The notes beneath the pieces are model-generated. The model was not told where the DNA came from, did not search any database, and worked only from the letters and a program-made list of their open reading frames with translations. From positions 25,969-89,968 of the forward strand of contig NW_003546409.1 of NCBI RefSeq assembly GCF_000090795.2: a stretch of 64,000 nt of DNA. Reading direction: 5' to 3'. Positions 20,404 to 32,760 of this stretch are shown here, piece after piece. Source of the DNA: Amphimedon queenslandica. Its lineage: Eukaryota; Porifera; Demospongiae; Haplosclerida; Niphatidae. The position numbers and the translations under genes are program-made. Every line of letters starts with the position of its first letter. Position 1 is the first letter of the stretch.

Positions 20404-23400
20404 CTATAGTTTGGCTTTGGGGCTTTCACCAGCATCAAGTACTGCCTGTTTCATTTCCCTTAGACTCTCTTTAAGTTTGTCTGCAAAGAGTATACTATCA
20501 GTGTGAGGACAATCATGAAATGAGGATATTGCTAGTAAGATTCTCTTCTCTTGTGGATTATAGCAAACGCCATAGCCATCAGGAACTACAGGACCAAAAC
20601 AAAGGAATATATCTTTATTAGCCACTGGGACCTACAGAGAGGGAACAATAAAGGAAAGTGGATTAAGATTTAAAAATCTAATAACTTATTTAACATACTT
20701 GACTGGTGGAGAGGCAAAAATGAGTGCTCTTTTCAAAAGCAGTGTCATTGAATATCTGAGGCATGGGCAGGCCAGACTCCATAGCTAATATCTTAAGTCC
20801 AAGGAGATGTCTATCAACACCTCTACCTGAGATTGCATCTTCAGTGTACTGTGAATGGGCTTTGACTGACTGGGTTAGTGACTCTGTTTTTTCCTGGGCC
20901 TGCATGCATGAAAAAAATACAAGTATTTCACAGCAAATTAGCATGTATCACTTCTCTCTTTATCATTCTCTCTGTCTCTTTGCTGACTGATGATGAAGGA
21001 TTTGTCATGGTCTTGATGAACTTGTGGCTTTCATTAGTGCAGGAACGAATGGTGTCAGTCCTTCCATACTTGAACCATCTGATACTACCACTCTCATAGA
21101 CTGCTGTTGGTTTATTATATAATCTATAAATAAATATTATACATAAAGCCCAGCATACTGCACTATGCAACATTTGTTGCAAACAACTTGTTGCATGCAA
21201 CACAGTTTATACAGGAGTCAATGGAGCTTGCAACATGTTGCATGAAATAGGAAACAGTTCTATTTCATGCAACATATTGCAAGCTCCATTCACTCCTGTA
21301 TAAACTGTGTTGCATGCAAAAAGTTTTTTTGCAACAAATGTTGCAACAGTGTATCTTAAGGTGGGCATCCACTATGCAGCATTGTTGCTTGCAACTTGTA
21401 GTCAAACCTTTGATGTGGTTAGGCAACATGTTGCAGAAAGTAGAGAGAGACTCTCGACTTCATGCAACATGTTGCACAACCACATCAAAGGTACTGGCAA
21501 CAAAGTTGCATAGTGGATGCCCACCTTTAGGCTTTATATATATATATAAGAATGAAATATTATTTTAAAGTATTAAGCTCTCACTTATAGTATGTAAGCT
21601 GGATTGCTGCCTGGATGAAACCGTCAGGAGACAATTTCAGACTTTTTGGCAAATTTTTGCCAAAATCTTCAAAACAGAGTACATACAAATCCAAATTATT
21701 AATTGACCTGAAGAAATAAAATAAGATATTCAGTTAATTATAATTCCAATTACTCCTCAATTCATTACTTGTCTATAGCATTTTTTGCATTTTCAATGTC
21801 TTTAATAGTTTCTGGCAAAAGATCCCACTTGAGTTTCTCAATCGGTTTCAAAGCTGAAGGTGCTACGTCTGAATCCTCGGAGAATACATCACACCCACTA
21901 CAAAATTATAAAGCAACGTATCATAAAATTAAACTGGTTTTTGCCATGTAGGGTAGCTGTAGTTTTAATATTTTTGACTTTGTTAAATATAACATTTGAA
22001 AGATTCTTCAGTGCACTAAATTCACTAAAATCATTATAATGATTTATTATTAGGTTTTAGAACACCTGGTTTTCTTGTTAAGCCATCTTATTTTTCAATT
22101 GTAATACCTGTTAATGAAGTCAATAGTGAACAGGTTGGTGGTAATAGCAGCTGGCCCATCCATTGTAGAATGTTCTAGAATAGTACCAAACCCACCATCC
22201 TCTCCTAATACTAACTATAATAATAATAATAATAATAACATAATACTCATGAATATTCATAAGGTAATTACTTGAGATGTGATATCAAACCACCTGTTTG
22301 ATGTGTTTCGGGCGGAGCCGTTGCCATGGAGACAACGAGAAGCAATTATTGTTGCCTCCCTGTCTGTCAGTGCATTCTATATTGAACAACAACAACAATA
22401 AATTATTATTTATTTTAAAATTTGCTCACTTCTGTAACAGAAACAGCTGAATCCCCCTCATCAAGGCAAATACAATATACAGCATTTTCAACAATGTCAC
22501 ATGATTCTTTATTCAAAGGATCTAAATTTTGCTGCTATAAAAATTGACATAAAAGCGATAGACTTTACTTTTCCTTAATCTCTCTCTTGCGTGATACCAG
22601 TTGTCCCTTTGTTCGGTCGTCAATATGCTAACAGGTAAAGGGTTCTTCTCTTTAGCGTCTTCCAGTACCCAACGGAGCTGCTCATAAAGAAAGCTAGCAG
22701 GAGCAATGGTCACGCCCCCACCAGGTGCATCGTAAAATACCTCTAACCTGTACAACTTTAAAAAATTAATTTTGATAGCTTAAAGCCCAACATCCACTAT
22801 GGCAGCTTTGTTGAAAGCAATTTTGTGGTTACTTTGATGTCTGTCAACTTTGTTGCCAAAAGTAGAACAGTGTTCTACTTTTGGCAACAAAATTTCTGTT
22901 GATTTCAACAAAGTTGCCTAGTGGATGTTGGGCTTTTAAAGCCCAACATCCACTATTCAACTTTGTTGAAGCAACTGTGTGGTTACTTTGATCTTAGAGC
23001 AACTCTGTTGCCTGAAATAGAAGTCAGTTCTATTTCAGGCAACAAATTTGACAGCACATCAAAGTAACCACAAAGTTTCTTTCAACAAAGTTGAATAGTG
23101 GATGGTGGGCTTAATGATTATACACCATACACTTGTAAAAACCAGTTTAATAAATAAAGTTATTAATTAATTTACTTATGTTCTTACATGTCCTTTTCTT
23201 ATGACGATTACGTGGCGTTTTTCCGGAGGAAAGTTAATCCTTAAAGTGTCAGCCATTTCTCCCGGTATCCTGCACCCAGACCTCATATACTGGGACATAC
23301 ATTGTGGGACATTGCGATAAACAGCTGGAGGAATTGACTCACTGAAAGAAAGAAGGAAAAATATAATATAAGAAAGAGAGATCGAAGGAGAGAAAACAAT

Positions 23401-24699
23401 AACGATTAAAGTTAGAGAAGAAAAGAGAAGAGAGGACTAGAGTCAAAGAAAGAGTAAAAAAAGAGGAGAAGAGATTGAGGAGAGAAAGCAAAAAGATGAC
23501 AGGTAGAGAAAGAGAGGAACAGAAAGAGGATATGTGTACATGTAAGTTATAAACAGTGAGAGAGAGAGAGAGGATAATTATTCATAATCTTACCTTAAAA
23601 CAAGTAGCATGTATTTAAATGTCACACTTAAAAACTTGGTAGCATTTCTAAAGGAAAAAACTTGAATACAAAAGTCTTAAATCTTTCCTAAAACCTTAGA
23701 TACTCTTCTCTTGTCGGGCAGTATTGTTTAGGGTAGGCAACAGCTGGAGTAACGTTGATGACAACAGAATCACGAAATGCAAGATAAGCATAGTAATTCC
23801 ACCAGTCACTTAACTAATAAATAATAATAATAAGAATAAAATATTACATAAAAATTAATCGTACCCAGTTATCCATTTTGTTTCCTCTTTCTACTAATCT
23901 CTTGTGAAGCATTTCTCCGTCTCCCCCTTTCTTTGTAAAATCTTTCACCACCTCACGTGTTCTCTCAAGTTCTTCTTCAGTCAGTAATGGCTAGGGACAG
24001 AAAGATAATAAAAAATGTAATAAAATGCAATGACTAATGAGGAAAAATTTATATGTACAAGAAAAAAATTATTAGATTTGTCCTAGTCACTTCTTTGGTG
24101 AAATTCGACCAACTTTATAAATTCATAAAAAATCAAAATTTAATTGGAATTGAATCAAAATTTAATTGGAATTGGCTTAAAATTTCTACACAACATAAGA
24201 CCATGTATATGTATGAGGGAATGTAATTAAAATGGAAAATTATTTCCTCTTCATTTTGCATTATGTTTTAACACCCGATGATTCAAGAATTATACTGTTG
24301 TGTAATTTCATATAATTATACAGTGATTTTCCTTAAACTTGCATGATAGACAAGCAGAAATGTGTCATGCACATGCTCTGTTGTGGCCAGGAATACACAA
24401 TAAACTACCTCGACGGTGCTGAGATACTTGTTTGCAATGTAATCCAAGGGCATCACTGGGAGTTTCTTTACATCATCTTGATACTTATACATCCGTCCTG
24501 GTACGTAAACCTTGCTCAGGGCAGGAGGGAGGCGAGGAAGAATGACCCTGTCTCCTTTGGAATTTGTAAAGACTCTCTCGCTTCCTGGGGCCGCCATGTC
24601 TGAATAGAGTCGAGCCTGATAAAAAATGAAGCTGTTGCTGCTAGCAGGAAGAGCTGGAGGAGTTGCAGTGATTATTCTAGTTAACCTCAACAAATTCAT
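20404..24699 (-). CDS. CRAT: Carnitine O-acetyltransferase
   Basis: CRAT transfers acetyl groups between CoA and carnitine in mitochondria and peroxisomes. Fourteen exons fit in phase: 24699-24409, 23990-23865, 23813-23695, 23647-23594, 23341-23188, 22755-22569, 22521-22430, 22376-22272, 22214-22108, 21897-21769, 21707-21585, 21123-20988, 20899-20699 and 20631-20404, for 683 residues (human 626). The N-terminus (MNLLRLTRIITATPP) is Arg- and Ser-rich and acid-free like a mitochondrial presequence. The catalytic His is in GTILEHSTMDGP, and the carnitine-binding segment includes FGPVVPDGYGVCYNP and LSTSQV. The last three residues, AKL, are a peroxisomal PTS1. Both signals in one protein suggest dual targeting. 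Introns 11 and 5 hold foldback transposons. Confidence 0.95.
21147..21355. mobile_element. Foldback (palindromic) element 1 in CRAT intron 11
   Basis: The ~205 bp sequence is nearly a perfect hairpin. CACTATGCAACATTTGTTGC and AGTTTATACAGGAGT in the left arm are mirrored by ACTCCTGTATAAACT and GCAACAAATGTTGCA in the right arm, around a centre at GGAAACAGTTCTATTTC. It has no coding capacity. Confidence 0.9.
21358..21528. mobile_element. Foldback element 2 in CRAT intron 11
   Basis: The left end AAGGTGGGCATCCACTATGC is the exact inverse of the right end GCATAGTGGATGCCCACCTT. The arms include ACCTTTGATGTGGTT and AACCACATCAAAGGT around an AGAGAGAGACTCTC centre. It lies within a few bases of element 1. 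Confidence 0.92.
22782..23111. mobile_element. Two tandem foldback elements in CRAT intron 5
   Basis: Two ~155-175 bp hairpins (22782-22937 and 22938-23111) abut. Each begins AAAGCCCAACATCCACTAT; the first ends ATAG-type GTGGATGTTGGGCTTTT and the second ends in a diverged GTGGATGGTGGGCTTA. Both contain the GTGGTTACTTTGAT arm and a central self-complementary CAGTTCTATTT or AACAGTGTTCTAC. They share arm sequence with element 2, so they are one family. Confidence 0.9.
24110..24265. repeat. Degenerate relative of the ~178 bp repeat
   Basis: CRAT intron 1 contains GGCTTAAAATTTCTACACAACATAAGACC, a weak match to the CAGCTCAAACTTTCTACACAGCATAAG landmark. It is probably an old or divergent copy. Confidence 0.4.
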
Positions 24700-24883
24700 A
24701 ACAAAAAACGATTTAATTTGACCCTTAAGTTTTAATACACCTCAGCCACACCCCTAATTAAAAGGTCATTAATAATAATCTTCTATTAATTTTTTCAATA
24801 ATAATGCAAAATTGGACTTTCTCTTTTATCGAATGTCATCAAAATGTATATTAATACACAAACAAGAAAGGACTCTCTTTCTC

Positions 24884-26461
<1,578 letters not shown>

Positions 26462-26626
26462 TTCTAAAGAAGGAAAAATAATACACTTAACAGAATAATG
26501 GACACTCACTTTGCCTTTATACAACACGAGGATTGGGCCAAGTCTACGCATGCGCAGAAGAACCTTATTAAAAATTCATTTTAAGATGGCGTCCAACAAA
26601 TAGGCAGCAAGGAAGAATTGGCTGAT
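26462..26626. promoter_or_regulatory. Shared RPS5/DDAH promoter with a short upstream ORF on the DDAH side
   Basis: The 165 bp between start codons must hold both promoters. On the + strand an ATG at 26586 opens a five-codon frame (MASNK) ending at 26603, 24 bp before the DDAH start, and could act as a uORF if transcribed. Upstream of RPS5 the minus strand has pyrimidine-rich stretches, but I cannot place a TOP start. Confidence 0.45.
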
Positions 26627-29006
26627 ATGTTTCGATATACTAAAGCTATTGTTTGTGGTGTGCCTGCATCTCTGCCAGAAGCAGCTCTAAGGCTCGAGGC
26701 TGATGCTCCAATAGTTGATCTGGAGTTAGCAAGGAAGCAGCATAGAGAATACATTGATGTCCTGGAAAAGGTATGTTAAATAAAATGCTCATAACTTTAA
26801 AAATTGAAGTCGGAACCAGCTCAAACTTTCTACGCAGCATAAGTACATCAATATGTATCAGAAAATGTAATAAAAATTGGGGGTAATTTTGAAGCCATTT
26901 TTTGGAAAAAACCATGGGCTATAGCCTTGGGTATTTTTCCAATTTTGGCTCATTTTTTAAAAAGGACGTAACTCAGAAATTTGAAGTCGGAATCAGCTCA
27001 AACTTTCTACACAGCATAAGTACATCAATATGTATCAGAAAATGTAATAAAAATTGGGGATGATTTTGGAGCCATTTTTTGGAAAAAACCATGGGCTATA
27101 GCCTTGGGTACTTTTCAGAATTTTTGCATTTTCTTAAAATGGCCTTAACTCAAAAAATTGAAGTCGAAATCAGCTCAAACTTGCTATGTAGCATAAGTAC
27201 ATCAATATGTATCAGAAAATGTAATAAAAATTGGGGGTAATTTCGGAGCCATTTTTTGGAAAAAAAATCATAGGCCATAGTTCATGCTTTTTTCTTGCTC
27301 ATCAATATTATACCACTCAAAAAAGATACTGATTTATTAACTAACTATATCTAAACTTTGAACTAATAGCATTATCTGTTATTAGGAGATGGGACTCGAG
27401 ATAATACACATAAAAGAAAACGAAGATTTCCCTGATTGTGTTTTTGTTGAAGATCCACTAGTTGTCTGTGGAGATACAGCACTAATTACTATACCAGGTA
27501 GACAAATGGAAAAAGAGGAAGAGATACTGCATGGGCTTAAGTGCATGTACATCATTATGCTACTGCATTTTAAAAGCATAACTGATATCAATTGGTTTGT
27601 TACTTTATTTCTACTAGCCTGTAACACTTGAATACTATTAATAATGATAATAATAGTATGACCACTGTGTGTTATAGTTCAAGTCATTGCATCTACAATA
27701 CCCATTACTGCTAAGAAACCGCCTCATATTTAAGACCACTTTTAAACAGACTTGAAGTTCTATTTTTGCTGATTATATTGCCCTTTTGCCTACCTGATGA
27801 AAAAACACCCCTCTTGTAAGACCAACATTTCCTGTAACCAGAGGGTAGTCTTTGAAAGTGGGACTACCCTACCCATTCAATTGTATGCTTCTTAACTTCT
27901 AAATAATATTTTGTCTATATATGTATTTGTCCTGTTTATGTTTTTGAGAGGTTCGTAAAGTTTAGGAAGACCTCATTAGCAGCTGTTCAGTGTCCAATAG
28001 TGCTAAATGCTAGTTGACCTAGCTTCTAGTCCCTCTCAATTGAAAATCAGCTAAACCTGGACCACTATTACTCCAGTAAACCAAACAGCTGGTCTTTGTG
28101 GGCTGTGAATTTTGGAGTGAGCCTATTTCGTGATCTCTGGCTTGGCCCACTTTAAAATCAATTTTTAAGGAAATCCATTAAGAGTTTTAATTATTATTAG
28201 CATTGTTGTCCATACCTGTATAGTTATTGATTTGTTAAAGTTTGCATCAAATTAACTAGTGCTTAGCCATGCAGCCTTCTCAATCTTAGTAACAAAATAA
28301 AAATAATATCTACATCTTTTCTAACAGTTGTATACATTTTTAGGGCATGCTTCCAGAAGGGGAGAAACTATACCTTTAAAGGAGACAGTTCTCTCACTGG
28401 GTCTTAAAGTAGTAGAGATGAAACCCCCTGGACTAATGGATGGCGGTGACGTCCTTTTCACTGGCAGGGAGTTCTTTATTGGACTTTCATCAAGAACAAA
28501 TGAGGTACATATTCAGTACATGTAGAGATTATGAATTAGTGTATAATGAAGGTATGTTTAGTTCGATAAAACCTGATTTGTTATCAAAGTATAATAACTA
28601 AAATGAATCCAATAATATTTTCTGTTTATCAATATAGGAAGGAATAGAGCAGTTAAGACAGTGTTTTTCTGACTATCCTGTTACTCCAATTCCAGTTAGT
28701 GGCTCATTGCATCTCAAGTCATTTTGTTCAATGGCTAGTCCTGATGTAATTGCCATCGGGACCTCAGAGCCAGCTCAAAAGTCACGTTCAATCATAACAA
28801 AAGAAGGAAAGTTCCCGTACGAGTTTATCAGCCTCCCAAGCAATCCAGAAGCTAACTGCGTGTTTGCTAATAATGTATTGATTCATGGACTCGGAAAGGA
28901 AAGAAGCGAATTTGATCGTTTGTCATGCAAGAAGGTTCCACTCCCTCTACCTGAGCTAAACAAAGTTGATGGCTGCTTCACGTGTTGCTCTGTTCTCATT
29001 CCTTAA
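26627..29006 (+). CDS. DDAH: Dimethylarginine dimethylaminohydrolase
   Basis: DDAH hydrolyses asymmetric dimethylarginine, an inhibitor of nitric oxide synthase, to citrulline and dimethylamine in the cytosol. Four exons (26627-26770, 27386-27497, 28344-28504, 28638-29006) give 261 residues, somewhat shorter than human DDAH1 (285). Substrate and catalytic motifs are present: PDCVFVEDPLVVC, MDGGDVLFTGREFFIGLS, SGSLHLKSFCSM with the catalytic His, and CFTCCSVLIP with the nucleophilic Cys near the end. Vertebrate DDAH1 and DDAH2 arose later, so I do not assign a number. The first intron carries a repeat array. Confidence 0.95.
26785..27275 (+). repeat. Intronic ~178 bp tandem repeat array, about 2.7 copies
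   Basis: The array lies in DDAH intron 1, in sense orientation. It starts at a CATAACTTTAAAAATTGAAGTC landmark and ends at a degenerate CATAGGCCATAG, the same register as other arrays. Confidence 0.88.
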
Positions 29007-29767
29007 ATTCTGTGATTTGTTACGTTTCCTTTCTAAATAATAATAATTTTTCACTTGTGATTCATCATTTAAACTGTAAATTGCAGGTCTTCTTCATACC
29101 CCACTTTAGCCAAACACTTCTTTGCAATCCTACCCCTCTTTCAATCTCCTGCCCTCACTTAAGCATTCATAGCTCCTTGTTGTAATAAAAGATTATAACA
29201 GTCTTGCAAGAGAGTGTATACATGCAGAAAAATATGATTTTGTGTATGAGGTAAGCATGTTTACCTTATAAGTTGGCTCAGTGTTCATAGCAGATTGTGC
29301 ACTTTAATTTGTGCTCATTTGAGGCTTGGAGTGGTAAATGGTGTTACAATGCGTCAAACTGTGGAATTTAATTACAACTCAGGGAGGAACACATTTATAA
29401 TTTTACAGGTACATGTATGCATGAGAGTACATGTACACTGTATGCGAGATATAGTCTGTCATGTGTATTTGATGTGTAAAATCGATACTTCATTCTAATT
29501 CATTTAAAAATTTGTTGTTTAAAACAGTTTATCATTATTACTATTAAGGAGAAAATAATGAATTGAAAGAGGAGTTAGACTGAATAAGGTTAAAAGTTTG
29601 ATAATTTTGAGTTCATAATAATCTGCAGAAAGTAAGTGATCCGTAACACAAGAGGGGGATAAAATAACAAAAACTGACAACACACAAAAATGATGAACAA
29701 CAAGACAAGTATATATAATATATATATATGTATATATAGATAGATAGATATATGATTTGTAGAGTTT
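29007..29767. other. Intergenic stretch between convergent DDAH and T-box gene A
   Basis: These 761 bp hold the 3' UTRs, a TACATGTA cluster near 29409-29435 and a TATA/GATA microsatellite at ~29709-29753. No gene is visible. Confidence 0.5.
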
Positions 29768-32232
29768 TTAAATAAATACATCATCGTCATCTTCAAAACT
29801 CATATTAATGGAGAAAGGTGGTTTCGATGGATGCAGTTGAGGTGGTGGGTGAGGAGGGAGAGGGTGATGAGAGGATGGAGCACTGAAGCAGTGCGGATCA
29901 ATGAAGCAAGGCTGTGGATGGGGTGCTGGTATTCCAGTGGTTTCCATAGGACTCACCAAAGTGGCATCAGGAGACTCAAGATACATGCTATAGCATTATT
30001 AATAAAGGGAAGAGAGATTAGTGTAAATGGAACAATGTAAACGTTCAATCTTATAAACGATTTAAAAAACTTGTGGATGACATATGTGGGCAATGTGATT
30101 ATGCCAATATATGCAGGGGATCTAGTACTGTACATTTTAGCCAGAGTAAATAATGGGCCCATTATTTACTCTTGATTTTAGTGAATTGTTCCAGTGACAA
30201 TATTAATGATAATATGTATTATAGTATGAACTCCAGTAGCTAATATTTCTCTACTTACTGTGTTGGTGGCCCCTGATGAATGTAAGGAGCTTCAGTGAAA
30301 GTGTCCATCATTTGTGGTGGTGCATAGACAAGTGAATTGGTATACAGGCAAGGCTCATCTGACCAGTAATTGAAGGCTGGATTGCAATCATAGTGTGTCT
30401 CCATTGGCTGAATCGTGTTAGGCAGTGCAGCTGGTATCCAGCCTAATATCTCTGTACTACTTGAGCTTTCAAACCCTTTGTTATAAAAAAAACAAAATAT
30501 CCATTTAATAAGCAAGCAAGCTCTCAATAGCTATAGTTCTGTGTACATTACTATTTGGATTGTTCACAATATAAAGACACACGTGTATACATGTGTGTTT
30601 GTATGCATGGAGAAAAGTGAGGGAGAAGGCATTATCCACAAATAGCAAGTGATAATTGTGCACAAACTATCCTTGAAAGCATTGAAAGACCACACACGTA
30701 GGAGCTATAGCCTACCTGACTCCACACTCGTAGCACTTCCCCTACTAGTGCTCACTACGGTTGCTGAAGCATGCTTGATGACAGGGGCGTGAGATGAAAC
30801 GGAGACAGAGGATTTAGATGAGTGGCGATAATGTCCGCCTCGCTTTGAGCCCTCATTTACGGAATTATCGGAAGAGATGGAGTCACGAAAAGCTCGCGCG
30901 TAAGGATTATTATCAATTTTCAACTGCGTAATCTGAGGGAGAGAAAGGAAGAGGTATGTAGCATTTAAAAATAAATGTGATTTTAAAAAATTCCTTGCCT
31001 TGCTGTTTTGGTAAGCGGTGACAGCAATGAATGCTGTCTCAGGAAACTGGTATGTGTGTGACATTCTAGTAGTCTCACAAACGAGACGTATAGTAGGAAT
31101 ATACTTTTGCATGGAGTTGAGAATGACCTGCAAAAATAAGTTGTAAAAAGTGTCATCTTATAAAAATAAGTAAATTTCACTTTAATAAATAATAGTAAAA
31201 ACAAAACTATAATGAGTATGATTATTATAAAAGCAGTGGATTCTATCTTACTTGGTCTCTGTATATTGTATTCTTGTTGTTAGTCAGTTTGAGAAATTTA
31301 AACGTTACAGGTTTCTCTAACCAAAAGACTCCAGTGTTTGGCGACTCTGGATGCATGTACGTCCTATAGCTAAACTTTTTGTCCACTTTTCCTACTGGGA
31401 CCCAATCGGTTTGCATGAACTTGTACCTCCGATCATCGGCAGGGAGAATGTCGAGATATAGAGAGTAAATGTCTTCTGGGTTGAGGTTGTTGATAAGGAT
31501 TGATATAGCCGGGAACATCCGCCTAATCAATAAGCACCCGTTAAATAATAAAATGTACACAAAGAGCTTAAAATATTAAAAATTGATAAAAAACTATTTG
31601 AATTTTGTTTTAAAAAAATTAACATCAAATCAATGTATGCTTTTAAATCATGCTTTCTATTACCTCCCGTTTTTTGTTATGACCATTTCTGTCCCAATCT
31701 GAGAGAACTGCTGCCAGAGACCCGCGTTCTCTAGTGTCACACTGTAGTTGCTACTGTTTGGTGAAGAGGCCTGAGGACCTGGAGTCTTTCGAAGAGCTCT
31801 CCCGAGACATTTATTCGTCACTATCGGAGGATTAGTGCTGTTGGATTTCTCTCGTTTTATTTTGACTAGATCCTGAGGTCCCTCTTCATCCCCGTCTATA
31901 TATTTGCAAAACCTTTCCAGTTCCTCCATGTTGGCTGAGTTGTCTGGGGTTATAGAACCTTTGGTATCCACATCTGGAAGAGCAACGTCCGTCCATACAT
32001 CCTCGCCGAGCATCCCGAGTTCTGGGAGGAGCTCCTCAATTTCTTCCTCGTCAAGCGAGTCTCCTTGAAAAGAGCACTCCAGTGATCTTCCTGGCTGCTC
32101 TTCAAGTTCTGCATGGTCACTGTGCAGCGATCTTCCGCCTGCAGTATTCAAACTAAGGGCTTGCTGAACAGCAGCAGATATATCATAAGGACGCGGTAGT
32201 TCGACTGGGCTCACTGGACTAGTGTTGGCCAT
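29768..32232 (-). CDS. T-box transcription factor A
   Basis: T-box proteins bind TCACACCT-like DNA sites and regulate developmental genes. Six exons (32232-31664, 31522-31252, 31127-30999, 30932-30716, 30475-30259, 29987-29768) give 540 residues. The T domain spans ~172-339: [20 protein letters not shown], then [25 protein letters not shown] and [19 protein letters not shown]-terminal to it are an acidic region and a VKIKRE segment resembling a SUMO site; C-terminal to it is a Ser-rich then Pro/His-rich tail ending in an acidic DDDDVFI. The intron between exons 3 and 4 uses a GC donor (AG|GCAAGG). I cannot assign it to a bilaterian subfamily. It is head to head with T-box gene B. Confidence 0.93.
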
Positions 32233-32760
32233 GGCATGGGGCAGTTAATAGTAATGCAATAAGTCTATAATTAGCTCTTTTCGAGACTAGTTTAAAATAG
32301 CCTACTCTTTGGTGTCTTGCATCTCAAGTGACGGGATCTGCGGGCCTAAATGCATTATAAGGCTTGGGAGCCCTCGCGAGATGTGCTAAGCAGTACCTAT
32401 GCAAGGAATGAGGGAGCCCCTGTTGATTAATTTCTAGCTTCACACAAACAACCTCCATAACAATGACCACTTGCTTAGAAATAAAAGTGAATGCAACTGT
32501 AGCAAAGGTTGAGAAACATTTTGCAAATGGCATAAAGAAAAGAACTGTATTTTTAAAATTTAAATTGCATGTAGTGGAGAAAGCAGAGATTTTTGTTTAA
32601 AAAAACACCAACAAAAAGAGACAATTAAAAACCAGCCCCGCCCACAAAAATTAAGCCGACTCGTGAGGTGCAAAACTTTCTAGCGCATTAGAACTTGATA
32701 GGTGTTGTGTACTCTCTCTCTACTTGCTGGAACGAATAACAAAAGCACAAAGCAACCAAA
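32233..32760. promoter_or_regulatory. Intergenic region between head-to-head T-box genes
   Basis: The 528 bp between the start codons probably contain both promoters and may hold shared regulatory sites. I see no clear TATA box. It is AT-rich in the middle, with no repeats from the families found elsewhere in the window. Confidence 0.5.

Noticed and set aside
29221-29500. Possible small gene between DDAH and T-box A
   Set aside because: The short frames there overlap TACATGTA repeats and have no conserved features.
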